DNA of 64,000 nt from a candidate division WOR-1 bacterium RIFOXYB2_FULL_45_9 (GTDB lineage Bacteria; Margulisbacteria; WOR-1; O2-12-FULL-45-9; XYB2-FULL-48-7): assembly GCA_001771575.1 (NCBI GenBank), contig MEUD01000001.1:1303277-1367276 (forward strand), read 5' to 3'. Numbering within the stretch: position 1 is the first letter of the stretch; each line of letters opens with the position of its first letter. A model generated the notes under the pieces. It saw nothing but the letters and a program-made list of their open reading frames with translations. It had not been told where the DNA came from and did no database searches. The translations under genes and the position numbers were made by a program. Shown here in pieces: positions 49,182-58,339 of the stretch.

Positions 49182-50158
49182 TCATCGGGGACAAAAAGTT
49201 CCTGGAACTTGTTGATGGCGTAGCGGTCGGTCATGCCGGCGATAAAATCGACGGTGTGCTGCAGCTGGTCTTTTTCCTTGAGCCCTTTTTGGAATTGTAG
49301 GCTGTAATGATAGTAGCGGAACAGGCGCTGGAGGAGTTCCGGCACTTTTTTCTCTTCGCGTTTAGCGGTCGGATTAGTGTAGACGTTCTTGTACATGAAG
49401 TCGTAGAGGCCGTCCATGGCGCTCTGGATGTCGGAGCTCATCCTGATGACCGGTTTATGCCGGCTGTGCCGGACTATGTCGGTCACGATCCTGTCTAAAA
49501 TGTTTTTCCCCAGGGCCCGCATGTGTTTGCGGGGGAGCTGTTTTTCTTTCAGCACGCCGCTGGAGATCGCGTCTTCAATATCGTGTCGCAGGTAGGCGAT
49601 CCGGTCGGCCAGGCGGACGATGCATCCTTCCAGGGTTGCCGGCCAGGGATCGTCGGGGGTATGATTGCGGATCCCGTCGAGAACTTCCCAGGTCAGATTG
49701 AGCCCGGCCCCGTCCCGCTCCAGGTATTCCACCACTCTTAAGCTTTGCTCGTTGTGATAAAAGCGCCGGCCGTAGTGTTTGAGAATGTCGTCAAGGACGT
49801 ATTCGCCGGCGTGGCCGAAAGGGGTGTGTCCCAGGTCGTGTCCCAGAGAGATCGCTTCAGCCAGGTCTTCGTTGAGGCACAGAGCCCTGGCGATTGTCCG
49901 GGCGATCTGGGAGACTTCCAGGGTGTGGGTCAGCCGGGTCCTAAAGTGGTCTTCGACCGGGGAAATAAAGACCTGGGTCTTATGTTTTAAGCGGCGGAAC
50001 GCTTTGGAGTGGATGATCCGGTCGCGGTCCCGCTGAAACGCGGTCCTTAAGGGGCACTCTTTCTCGGCTTTTTTCCGTCCTTTGGAGCCGGCGGAAAAAG
50101 CAGCGTGGGGCGAGAGAAATTGCTTCTCCCGCCCCTCGATTTCTTCGCGAATTAGCAG
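49163..50158 (-). CDS. dgt: dGTPase-like HD phosphohydrolase, apparently CTG-initiated
   Basis: Open frame upstream of the listed 49163..49735 ORF encodes LLIREEIEGREKQFLSPHAAFSAGSKGRKKAEKECPLRTAFQRDRDRIIHSKAFRRLKHKTQVFISPVEDHFRTRLTHTLEVSQIARTIARAL...HDLGHTPFGHAGE. CTG at 50156-50158 follows AGGAG. Confidence 0.9.
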   Translation of the reverse strand: MLIREEIEGREKQFLSPHAAFSAGSKGRKKAEKECPLRTAFQRDRDRIIHSKAFRRLKHKTQVFISPVEDHFRTRLTHTLEVSQIARTIARALCLNEDLAEAISLGHDLGHTPFGHAGEYVLDDILKHYGRRFYHNEQSLRVVEYLERDGAGLNLTWEVLDGIRNHTPDDPWPATLEGCIVRLADRIAYLRHDIEDAISSGVLKEKQLPRKHMRALGKNILDRIVTDIVRHSRHKPVIRMSSDIQSAMDGLYDFMYKNVYTNPTAKREEKKVPELLQRLFRYYHYSLQFQKGLKEKDQLQHTVDFIAGMTDRYAINKFQELFVPDEWRQTV

Positions 50159-50171
50159 TTTAGCTCAACTC

Positions 50172-52871
50172 CTATTTTTTGGCTTTCAAAACTGCTTGAG
50201 CCGCCGCGAGCCGAGCGATCGGCACGCGGTATGGAGAACAACTGACGTAATTGAGCCCGACCTTGTGGCAGAACTCGATCGACGACGGATCGCCGCCGTG
50301 TTCGCCGCAGATCCCGAGCTTGAGGTCCTTTTTGGTGGAGCGCCCTTTTTGCGCTGCCATGGCAACGAGTTGACCGACCCCTTCCTGATCCAACGCCTGG
50401 AACGGATCGTCTTTGTAGATTCCCATTTCGACGTAGGTCGGCAGGAACTTGCCGGCGTCGTCGCGGGAGAGCCCCATGGTCATTTGGGTCAGATCGTTGG
50501 TCCCGAAGGAGAAAAACTCCGCTTCTTCGGCGATCTTGTCGGCGACCAGCGCGGCGCGCGGGACCTCGATCATCGTGCCGACCATGTAGTCGATCTTCAC
50601 GCCGAACTTGGCGATCGTCTCTTTGGCGACCTTGTGAATGATCGCGGTCTGGTTCTTGAGCTCGGCGACGGACCCGACGAGCGGGACCATGATCTCCGGC
50701 TTAACGACGACCCCTTTTTTCTTCAGTTCGCAGGCCGCTTCAATGATCGCCTGGGCCTGCATTTCAGTGATCTCCGGGTAGATGATCCCAAGGCGGCAGC
50801 CGCGGTGGCCGAGCATCGGGTTGAATTCATGGAGCGAATCGACTTTCTTCTGGACGTGTTCCAGAGAAACGCCCATTTCATTCGCCATTTCCTGCTGCTG
50901 CGCCGTTTCGTGCGGCACGAATTCGTGGAGCGGCGGATCGAGGAGGCGGATGGTGACCGGTAGTCCTTTCATCGCTTCAAATATTCCGATGAAGTCCCCT
51001 TTCTGCATCGGCAGAAGTTTGGCCAGCGCTTTTTTTCGATCATCCAGATCGTCGGCCAGGATCATTTCGCGGACCGCTTTAATTCTGTCACCTTCAAAGA
51101 ACATGTGCTCGGTCCGGCAGAGTCCGATCCCTTCGGCGCCGAAGTCGCGGGCAACCTGCGCGTCTTTCGGGGTGTCTGCGTTGGTCCGGATCCCGAGTTT
51201 CCTGACCTTGTCGGCCCAGGCCAGGACCTTGCCGAAATTACCGGAGAGCTGTGGGATGCTGGTCGGGACTTTTCCCTTCATGACTTCGCCGGTACTGCCG
51301 TCGATCGAGACCCAGTCCCCTTCTTTAATGACGATCCCTTTGGCGGTAAATTGTTTGGTCTTGTAATTGATGTCGAGATCGCCGCACCCGGCGACGCAGC
51401 ATTTACCCATGCCGCGGGCGACGACCGCCGCGTGCGAGGTCATCCCGCCCCGGGCGGTCAGGATCCCTTCCGCGACGTTCATCCCGCCGATATCTTCCGG
51501 CGAGGTTTCGATCCTGACGAGGATAACTTTCTTCCCGTCCTTGACCCACTCTTCTGCTTCGTCAGCGTGGAAGACCGCTTGGCCGGTTGCCGCTCCTGGA
51601 GAAGCGGGGAGCCCTTTTGCGATCACTTCTTTTTTAGCTTTCGGGTCAAAAGTCGGGTGGAGGAGCTGGTCGAGCTGGGACGGAGAGATCCGCAGGAGGG
51701 CGGTGTTGCTGTCGATCAGCTTTTCGGCGACCATGTCGCAGGCGATCTGGAGGGCGGCGGCGGCGGTCCGTTTGCCGTTCCGGGTCTGGAGCATCCAGAG
51801 CTTCCCTTTTTGAATGGTGAACTCAATGTCCTGCATGTCGCGATAATGCTTTTCAAGTTTCTTGTAGGTCGCTTCTAGGGTCTTGTAAGCGACCGGCATG
51901 ACTTCTTCCAGGGTCTTCTGGTCGGCGGAAGACTTGGTGGAGTTGTTGACCGGTTGCGGGGTCCTGATCCCGGCGACGACATCTTCCCCTTGGGCGTTGA
52001 TCAGGTATTCGCCGTAGAACTTGTGTTCGCCGGTCGATGGGTTGCGGGTGAAAGCGACGCCGGTGCCGGAGTCGTTCCCCATGTTGCCGAAGACCATGGC
52101 CTGGACGCTAACGGCGGTTCCCCAGTCGTGCGGGACTTTGTTGATCTGCCGGTACTTGATCGCTCTCTCACCCATCCAGGAACCGAAAACGGCTTCAACG
52201 GCGCCCCAGAGCTGGGTCCACGGATCTTCCGGAAAATCCATTCCTTTCCGTTTTTTAATTGCCGCTTTGAAGCGTTTCACTAATTCTTTGAGGTCATCGA
52301 CTTTGAGGTCAACGTCGAGCTTGATCCCTTTTTCTTTTTTTACTTCGTCCATGATCTCTTCGAACGGATCGATGTCGGTCTTGGTCTGTGGTTTGAGGCC
52401 CAAAACGACGTCGCCGTACATCTGGACGAAGCGGCGATAGGCGTCCCAGGCGAAACGTTCATTGCCAGACTGTTTGGCCAGGCCGACGACCGTTTTGTCG
52501 TTAAGCCCGAGGTTAAGGACGGTGTCCATCATCCCCGGCATGGAGACGCGGGCGCCGGAGCGGACGGAAACGAGGAGCGGATTGGTCTCGCTCCCAAACT
52601 CAGCACCGGTTCCCATTGTTTTTTCAATATGCTTCATGCTTTCGCGGATCTGGGCATCCAGCGCTTTTGGATATTTCCGGTTCAATTTGTAATAAACCGT
52701 GCACATCTCCGTGGTGATGGTGAAGCCGGGAGGGACCGGGATGCCGATGTTGGTCATCTCCGCCAGGTTGGCCCCTTTACCCCCCAACAAATTTTTCATT
52801 TCCGACTTGCCGTCTGCCTTTTTTCCTCCGAAACGATACACGTACTTAATCTCTTTCTTACCCTTAGCCAT
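50172..52871 (-). CDS. ppdK: Pyruvate, phosphate dikinase
   Basis: [60 protein letters not shown]. Confidence 0.97.
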   Translation of the reverse strand: MAKGKKEIKYVYRFGGKKADGKSEMKNLLGGKGANLAEMTNIGIPVPPGFTITTEMCTVYYKLNRKYPKALDAQIRESMKHIEKTMGTGAEFGSETNPLLVSVRSGARVSMPGMMDTVLNLGLNDKTVVGLAKQSGNERFAWDAYRRFVQMYGDVVLGLKPQTKTDIDPFEEIMDEVKKEKGIKLDVDLKVDDLKELVKRFKAAIKKRKGMDFPEDPWTQLWGAVEAVFGSWMGERAIKYRQINKVPHDWGTAVSVQAMVFGNMGNDSGTGVAFTRNPSTGEHKFYGEYLINAQGEDVVAGIRTPQPVNNSTKSSADQKTLEEVMPVAYKTLEATYKKLEKHYRDMQDIEFTIQKGKLWMLQTRNGKRTAAAALQIACDMVAEKLIDSNTALLRISPSQLDQLLHPTFDPKAKKEVIAKGLPASPGAATGQAVFHADEAEEWVKDGKKVILVRIETSPEDIGGMNVAEGILTARGGMTSHAAVVARGMGKCCVAGCGDLDINYKTKQFTAKGIVIKEGDWVSIDGSTGEVMKGKVPTSIPQLSGNFGKVLAWADKVRKLGIRTNADTPKDAQVARDFGAEGIGLCRTEHMFFEGDRIKAVREMILADDLDDRKKALAKLLPMQKGDFIGIFEAMKGLPVTIRLLDPPLHEFVPHETAQQQEMANEMGVSLEHVQKKVDSLHEFNPMLGHRGCRLGIIYPEITEMQAQAIIEAACELKKKGVVVKPEIMVPLVGSVAELKNQTAIIHKVAKETIAKFGVKIDYMVGTMIEVPRAALVADKIAEEAEFFSFGTNDLTQMTMGLSRDDAGKFLPTYVEMGIYKDDPFQALDQEGVGQLVAMAAQKGRSTKKDLKLGICGEHGGDPSSIEFCHKVGLNYVSCSPYRVPIARLAAAQAVLKAKK

Positions 52872-52915
52872 TGTACTTTTACCCCTTTCTTTTATTAACT
52901 AAACAACATAAAAAA

Positions 52916-52988
52916 TGGAGCCGAGGGGGATCGAACCCCTGACCTCTTGACTGCCAGTCAAGCGTTCTCCCAGCTGAACTACGGCCCC
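52916..52988 (-). tRNA. tRNA-Gly (anticodon GCC)
   Basis: Anticodon arm CTTGA-CTGCCAG-TCAAG, T arm AGGGG-TTCGATC-CCCCT; no encoded CCA. Confidence 0.93.
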
Positions 52989-53089
52989 ACGTACCCGCCT
53001 GCGGCGGGAAAAAATCTAAATACTAACGGGACACGGGAAAAGGATCGCGAACCGTTGCTAATTATACACCAAAAGAGCCGGGTTGGGAA

Positions 53090-53443
53090 TCAATAATGGT
53101 AAATTATCGCTTCTCTGCCCCAGAGCTCTTCTAAATTGTAGTATTCCCGCTCAACGACGCCCAAAATATGGACGACGATCGAGCCCAGGTCGAGGATAAG
53201 CCAGCCGGAGCCGTGGACCCCTTGCCAGCGAAAACCTTTGATCCCCGCTTTGCGGAGCTGGTCGTCTATCTCTCCGCTGATCGCTTTGAGCTGGGGCTCG
53301 CTTTCGCCGCCGCAGATGATCAGGAAGTCGAGCAGGTTTGAGGTTTTTCTGACGTCTAAAACCTTGACGTCGATAGCCAACTTGTTTTCCGCCGCTTTGG
53401 CGATCAGTTCAATGATCTTTTCTTCACTTGGCCGGTTGGTCAT
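53090..53443 (-). CDS. rsfS: Ribosomal silencing factor RsfS
   Basis: KAAENKLAIDVKVLDVRKTSNLLDFLIICGGES...WLILDLGSIVVHILGVVEREYYNLEELWG. Confidence 0.93.
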   Translation of the reverse strand: MTNRPSEEKIIELIAKAAENKLAIDVKVLDVRKTSNLLDFLIICGGESEPQLKAISGEIDDQLRKAGIKGFRWQGVHGSGWLILDLGSIVVHILGVVEREYYNLEELWGREAIIYHY

Positions 53444-54354
53444 GGCTGACTCGTTTCGGTCGCGCCGACCGACAGGTAGCGGTTGACCATGGAAGGGAGA
53501 GAATCCGTGTCCGGTTTGTAGTAATAGATCCCGTCGACAATGAGACTGCCGCCAAGCAGGGTGGTCATGGCGATCTGGCCTGATTCCTGGGCCCCCCGGA
53601 CCGTGAGTGAAAGTCCCAGGACCTGGCGGGAATTCAGGTTGGTCTCGATACAGCTAAGCAGGGAAAAGAAAACGTCGGCACTTTGCAGGATATGCTCGCG
53701 CCGCATGAGCTGCTGGCCGACGGTTTTAATAAAATCTTGCTGTCGCTCTATCCTGGCGAAATCGCTGTCGGTATGGCGGAAGCGGAGGTACCCCATGACC
53801 TGACTGCCGTTAAGTATTTGGGGTCCGGGTTGGAGGTCGATGCGCAGGTCGTCGGCGTAATCGACGTAATACATCCGCTTCGGCACGTTGACCTTGACCC
53901 CGCCGATCTTATCGATCAGCTCTTCCAGTCCGGACAGGTCGACGACAACGTAGTATGGGATATCGATCTTCAGCAATTCGGCGACTGTCTGCCGCGAGAG
54001 CTCGATCCCGCCGTAAGCGAAGGCGTGGTTGACCTTGTCGAGCCCGCGGCCCGGGATCGTGACCAGGGTGTCGCGTGGGATCGAAACCAGGCCGACCTTC
54101 TTGGTGTCAGGGTCGATGTTGACGACCATGATCGTGTCGGAGCGGTGGGAATAGCCTTTATCGACCCCGAGGACAAGGATGTTGGACCTGGGGAAGATGG
54201 GCGAGGTGGGGGCCAGGCTTAAAAAAACTTCGAGCAGGGCGAGCCGGGAAGCGATCCCGATGACGAAGCCGGCGATCATCCCAAAAAAGATCAGGAAGAT
54301 CGCAAGGACGACGAACGCTTTGAAACCCCGTTTCTTAATTTCTTTTTTTTCCAT
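53440..54354 (-). CDS. LytR-CpsA-Psr (LCP) family transferase
   Basis: NILVLGVDKGYSHRSDTIMVVNIDPDTKKVGLVSIPRDTLVTIPG...KVNHAFAYGG. Confidence 0.92.
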   Translation of the reverse strand: MEKKEIKKRGFKAFVVLAIFLIFFGMIAGFVIGIASRLALLEVFLSLAPTSPIFPRSNILVLGVDKGYSHRSDTIMVVNIDPDTKKVGLVSIPRDTLVTIPGRGLDKVNHAFAYGGIELSRQTVAELLKIDIPYYVVVDLSGLEELIDKIGGVKVNVPKRMYYVDYADDLRIDLQPGPQILNGSQVMGYLRFRHTDSDFARIERQQDFIKTVGQQLMRREHILQSADVFFSLLSCIETNLNSRQVLGLSLTVRGAQESGQIAMTTLLGGSLIVDGIYYYKPDTDSLPSMVNRYLSVGATETSQP

Positions 54355-54916
54355 GTTTAAGTAATAAATAATTCCTGGTCTCGACTGTTGCCGGATGGAA
54401 GGGGAGCCCCAGTTTCAGGAAATATGCGATCGAATTTTCGGCAAAAGCGATGATCGCTCGGTCCAGATCGGTAAAAGCGAGCTTCCTGATCCGGTCGATC
54501 CCGGAAAATTCCCGCCCGATCTCAACGTGATCGGCCAAGTAGATGATCTTTTCCAGTCGGCTCATCCCCGGCCGGCCGGTGGTGTGGTTCTCTATGGCGG
54601 TCAGGATCTCTTGATCTTTGACCCCAAACTCGTCTTTGGCCAGATGGCGGCCGATCTCGCCGTGAAACAACTTCGGCTCGAACATTCTGACCGGGTCGAG
54701 TTCCAGCCCAAGTATTTTAGCTGTCTTGAGGAGCCCCGTCCGGTCCAGGCGCCGGGCGCAATCGTGAAGGAGAGCGGCCGCTCCGGCCTTTGTCCTGCTT
54801 ACCCGATATTTGCTGGCTAGCGCAAGAGCGATCTTTTCTACCCGGAGGGTGTGGTCAAATCGTTCTTGATCGAGCGTTCCCTTAAGTTGAGCGATGATCT
54901 CTTCTCTTGATTTCAT
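54335..54916 (-). CDS. yqeK: YqeK-family HD phosphohydrolase
   Basis: DHTLRVEKIALALASKYRVSRTKAGAAALLHDCARRL...HGEIGRHLAKDEFGV...AIENHTTGRPGMSRLEKIIYLADHVE; start trimmed to MKSREE. Confidence 0.88.
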   Translation of the reverse strand: MKSREEIIAQLKGTLDQERFDHTLRVEKIALALASKYRVSRTKAGAAALLHDCARRLDRTGLLKTAKILGLELDPVRMFEPKLFHGEIGRHLAKDEFGVKDQEILTAIENHTTGRPGMSRLEKIIYLADHVEIGREFSGIDRIRKLAFTDLDRAIIAFAENSIAYFLKLGLPFHPATVETRNYLLLKHGKKRN

Positions 54917-54944
54917 GGAAAAAACAACAAAATTACGACTTTTA

Positions 54945-54973
54945 ATTATAACAATGTAGAAATAGCTTGTCAA
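54945..54973 (-). promoter_or_regulatory. Consensus sigma70 promoter of the yqeK-LCP-rsfS operon
   Basis: Minus strand TTGACA-N17-TATAAT (perfect hexamers). Confidence 0.8.
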
Positions 54974-54995
54974 CTTTGACGGCGATTGTTAGAAT
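54967..54995 (+). promoter_or_regulatory. Promoter of the glmU-like gene, sharing its -35 with the divergent promoter
   Basis: TTGTCA-N17-TAGAAT, 6 nt before ATG 55002. Confidence 0.7.
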
Positions 54996-55001
54996 AGTCT
55001 C

Positions 55002-55748
55002 ATGAACGATCTCGCGGTTGTGGTCTTAGCGGCCGGCAGGGGGGTCAGGATGCGATCCGATCTCCCCAAGGTTTTTCACCAGGTGTTAGGTGAGCCGATG
55101 CTGACCCATGTCTTAAAAACGGTCGGCCGGCTCGACCCGGCTAAAATTCTGGTGGTGGTCGGCCACCAACGGGAAATGCTGATGGACCATTATCGCGAGT
55201 GGCCGGTGGAATTCGTCGTTCAGGCCGAACAAAAAGGGACCGGCCACGCGGTCATGCAGGCTGGCCCCGGCCTAAAGGATTTTTTGGGAACGGTCCTGGT
55301 GGTGGCCGGGGACGTGCCGCTCCTTTCGGCGGAGACGATGCGCAAGCTTCTGGACTTTCACCGGAAAAACCGCGCCGCCGCGACCGACTTGACCGCGGAA
55401 CTGCCGGACGGAGGGAATTACGGCCGGATCGTCCGCCAGGCGGGAGGCGAGCTCCTTAAGATCGTCGAGAAAAAAGACGCCTCTCCGGAAGAGCTCGCTA
55501 TCCGGGAGATCAATACCGGAACTTTCGCTTTTGACAAAGAGGCGCTTTTTGCCGCCCTGACCGAAGTCAGGTCGGAGAATGTCCAGAAAGAATATTATTT
55601 GACCGACACGATCGAGATCCTCCGGCGCCAGGGGAAGAAAGTTTTTGCTTTCCAGACCAGCGACCCGGCGGAGACGCTGGGGGTAAACACCAGAGATGAG
55701 CTGGCGGAGATCGAAAAGCTCCTGCGCCAGCGAAGAGAAGTAGTTTGA
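55002..55748 (+). CDS. glmU: UDP-N-acetylglucosamine pyrophosphorylase (GlmU N-domain only)
   Basis: VVVLAAGRGVRMRSDLPKVFHQVLGEPMLTHVL; QKGTGHAVMQAGP; no C-terminal left-handed beta-helix. Confidence 0.88.
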   Translation: MNDLAVVVLAAGRGVRMRSDLPKVFHQVLGEPMLTHVLKTVGRLDPAKILVVVGHQREMLMDHYREWPVEFVVQAEQKGTGHAVMQAGPGLKDFLGTVLVVAGDVPLLSAETMRKLLDFHRKNRAAATDLTAELPDGGNYGRIVRQAGGELLKIVEKKDASPEELAIREINTGTFAFDKEALFAALTEVRSENVQKEYYLTDTIEILRRQGKKVFAFQTSDPAETLGVNTRDELAEIEKLLRQRREVV

Positions 55749-58300
55749 CCGTCCGTCCCCCCTTCTTTTTGTTCGGCGGTTTTGGGTCGCTCTTGCTGAT
55801 CCTGGCCCACAAGCTCGAATATCTTTTTCCTTTTTACGTCGGTTTGGCCGCTTTGGCGATGGGCTGGCTGGTCTGGGCCGCCGCGCCGGGGAAGCGGATC
55901 AACTCGACCTATTTATTTTTAACGCTGGCCCTCTACTCATTTGCCCTTTCTCTTTTTCTTTTTTCAACCGCCAGGTTTCCGTCCGAAGCGCTTTTTTGGT
56001 TAAGGGCGGGAGCGATCTTTGGGCTGGCGACATCGGTCGCTCTCTTTTATTTTGCCGTTCTTTTTCCCAAAGTGGAGAGCCGTCCCACCCTTGCCCAGCT
56101 TGCTCTTTGGGGGACCTGGGGAGGGCTCGCGCTGGGGATCTCATTTACCGGACTGCTTTTTGAAAAAGCGGTCATCACCCCGGATGGGAACGGTTTCAAC
56201 CTCGGATTAGGCTCGCCTATATATTTATTTTTTATTTTGACGACTGCCGGGGCCGCGATCCAGGTTTTGCGCCGCAAACAGCGGCTCTATTTCGGGGCGA
56301 GCCGGCTCCAGGTCGGCTACGTTATTCTCGGCGGTTTTTTGGCCTTGACCGTACCGCTCTTGTGTAACCTGGTCCTGCCGGTCCTGGGCTTTAACCAGCT
56401 TTTAGGCTACGGTCCGTTCTTTCTTCTGACCCTTTCCGCTTTTGGTTATTACGCGATCCTCAAGCACCGGTTGATGAGCCTGGAGATCGTTATTCGCCAG
56501 ATCACGGTCTATGCTTCGTCCGCCCTTCTCTCCGTCCTGCTTTTTTTGATCATCGTCTTGTTCGGGCAGGCTTATTTTGCCGGTCGCCCGGGGTTTGGCT
56601 TGCTGACCTTTTCCGCTTTTGATGCTCTGCTGATCGCCATAATTTACCAGCCCCTGGTTTCGATCGCCGGACGGGTCGCCGACCGGCTTTTTTTCCGGGG
56701 GCGCTACGATTACCGGAACACTATCCTCAAGATCAGCCGGGAGATTGCTTCGGTCATTAAGATCGAGGGATTGACCAAACTGATCGCCATGTCATTTGTC
56801 AAGACAATGGAGGTTTCGGAGATCTCCTTTCTCCTGCTCGACCGGGAACGGGAGCATTTCCGCTCGATCCCGATGTCGATCCCTCGATATAAAAGGATTG
56901 AGATCGACGTGGAAAGCCCGATCGTCTCCTGGTTGTCGATCATGCAGGACGTTTTGGTCCGGGACGAGATCGAGGACGAGATCGACCGCCAAACAGCCCA
57001 TACCGGCGGTGCTTTGGCCGGGACCTCGGACCTGGAAGAGGTGCGCGACGAGATGGACCGGCTCGGCATTCCGGTCTGGGTGCCGATCATCTCCAAAGAG
57101 CAGTTGATCGGGATTATCGCGCTGGGGGATAAGATCTCCGGCGACATCATGACGGCTGAAGACATTGGTTTACTGGGGACGCTGGCGAGCCAGACGGCGG
57201 TCGCGCTGGATAACGCCCGGCTTTACGCCCAGGTCGTCAACATGAAAGATTACAACGAAGAGATCCTCCAATCGATGGTCAGCGGAGTGATGACGGTCGA
57301 TCAAAAAGAGCGGATCGTGACCTTTAATGTGATGGCGGAAAAGATCACCGGCCGCAAGATCATTGAAGTGCTGGGGAAAAGCTGTGAGGAGATCTGGGGG
57401 GAGGATTCGCTCCTCAACCGGATCGTGACTCAGTCGTTCAAGGAGCATTGTTTTAACAACCACGAAGCGGTTCTCCCTTCGAGCGAGCGGGGGGCTGTGC
57501 CGGTCTCGATCGCTTCGACCCTCCTGCGCGACCACGACGGGAAAAAGATCGGCGTTCTGATCACTATCCTGGACCTGACCGAGATCAAACAGCTGGAGGA
57601 AAAGGTCCGCCGGGCCGACAAGCTGGCGGCGCTGGCGACGATGGGGGCGGGGATGGCCCACGAGATCAAGAACCCCCTCTCGTCGATGAAAGTCTTTGCC
57701 CAACTTCTTCCCACCCGTTTTAATGACCCCGAGTACCGGAAAAAGCTGGAAGAGATCTTGCCGCGGGAGATCGATCGGATCGACCGGATCGTCGAAAGCT
57801 TATTGAGCTTTGCCAGGGCGTCGGCGCTGACCTTTGCACCGGTAAAAATAGACGAACTCCTTGACGAAACGATTGCCGACTATAAGGAACAGGCGAAGAG
57901 TGCGAAGGTCAAGGTCGAGAAGAGCTACGCCTCTCTGCCGCCGATTGAAGTCGACCGGGGCCAGCTCTCGCAGGTCTTTTCCAACCTGGTACTTAATGCC
58001 CTTCAGGCGATGCCGGAGGGTGGGGCTTTGCGGGTGATGACGCTGGAAGGGGATCGGTTGGACGGAGAAATGAAAACGATCAAGGTCGTGGTCAGCGACA
58101 GCGGGCCCGGAATTTCCAAGGAGACGCAAAAGAGATTGTTTGATCCGTTCTACACGACCAAATACGGCGGGACCGGCCTGGGGCTGACCATTTCGCACAG
58201 CATCGTCGACGGCCATCGCGGCTTCATCGACCTGGAGAGCGAGATCGGCAAAGGGACCTCCTTTACGATCTCCCTCCCCGTTCGTCAACGTGGGGGGTAG
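55745..58300 (+). CDS. Multi-TM / GAF / PAS sensor histidine kinase (NtrB-like)
   Basis: GAF LLGTLASQTAVALDNARLYA; PAS; GAGMAHEIKNPLSSMKVFAQLLP; DSGPGISKETQKRLFDPFYTTKYGGTGLGLTIS. Confidence 0.92.
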   Translation: MTVRPPFFLFGGFGSLLLILAHKLEYLFPFYVGLAALAMGWLVWAAAPGKRINSTYLFLTLALYSFALSLFLFSTARFPSEALFWLRAGAIFGLATSVALFYFAVLFPKVESRPTLAQLALWGTWGGLALGISFTGLLFEKAVITPDGNGFNLGLGSPIYLFFILTTAGAAIQVLRRKQRLYFGASRLQVGYVILGGFLALTVPLLCNLVLPVLGFNQLLGYGPFFLLTLSAFGYYAILKHRLMSLEIVIRQITVYASSALLSVLLFLIIVLFGQAYFAGRPGFGLLTFSAFDALLIAIIYQPLVSIAGRVADRLFFRGRYDYRNTILKISREIASVIKIEGLTKLIAMSFVKTMEVSEISFLLLDREREHFRSIPMSIPRYKRIEIDVESPIVSWLSIMQDVLVRDEIEDEIDRQTAHTGGALAGTSDLEEVRDEMDRLGIPVWVPIISKEQLIGIIALGDKISGDIMTAEDIGLLGTLASQTAVALDNARLYAQVVNMKDYNEEILQSMVSGVMTVDQKERIVTFNVMAEKITGRKIIEVLGKSCEEIWGEDSLLNRIVTQSFKEHCFNNHEAVLPSSERGAVPVSIASTLLRDHDGKKIGVLITILDLTEIKQLEEKVRRADKLAALATMGAGMAHEIKNPLSSMKVFAQLLPTRFNDPEYRKKLEEILPREIDRIDRIVESLLSFARASALTFAPVKIDELLDETIADYKEQAKSAKVKVEKSYASLPPIEVDRGQLSQVFSNLVLNALQAMPEGGALRVMTLEGDRLDGEMKTIKVVVSDSGPGISKETQKRLFDPFYTTKYGGTGLGLTISHSIVDGHRGFIDLESEIGKGTSFTISLPVRQRGG

Positions 58301-58303
58301 GGG

Positions 58304-58332
58304 TTTACCTCTCCGTCAGGGACTGCTATACT
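58304..58332 (+). promoter_or_regulatory. Possible promoter of the response-regulator gene
   Basis: TTTACC-N17-TATACT, 7 nt before ATG 58340. Confidence 0.4.
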
Positions 58333-58339
58333 TTTGTTG

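Noticed and set aside
49163-49735. dGTPase as a truncated pseudogene
   Set aside because: The upstream frame is continuous and encodes conserved family motifs; only the start codon is unusual.
52994-53008. CCCGCC-TGC-GGCGGG hairpin as a terminator
   Set aside because: On the minus strand (direction of neighbouring genes) the T-run precedes rather than follows the stem; possibly just a leader hairpin of tRNA-Gly.
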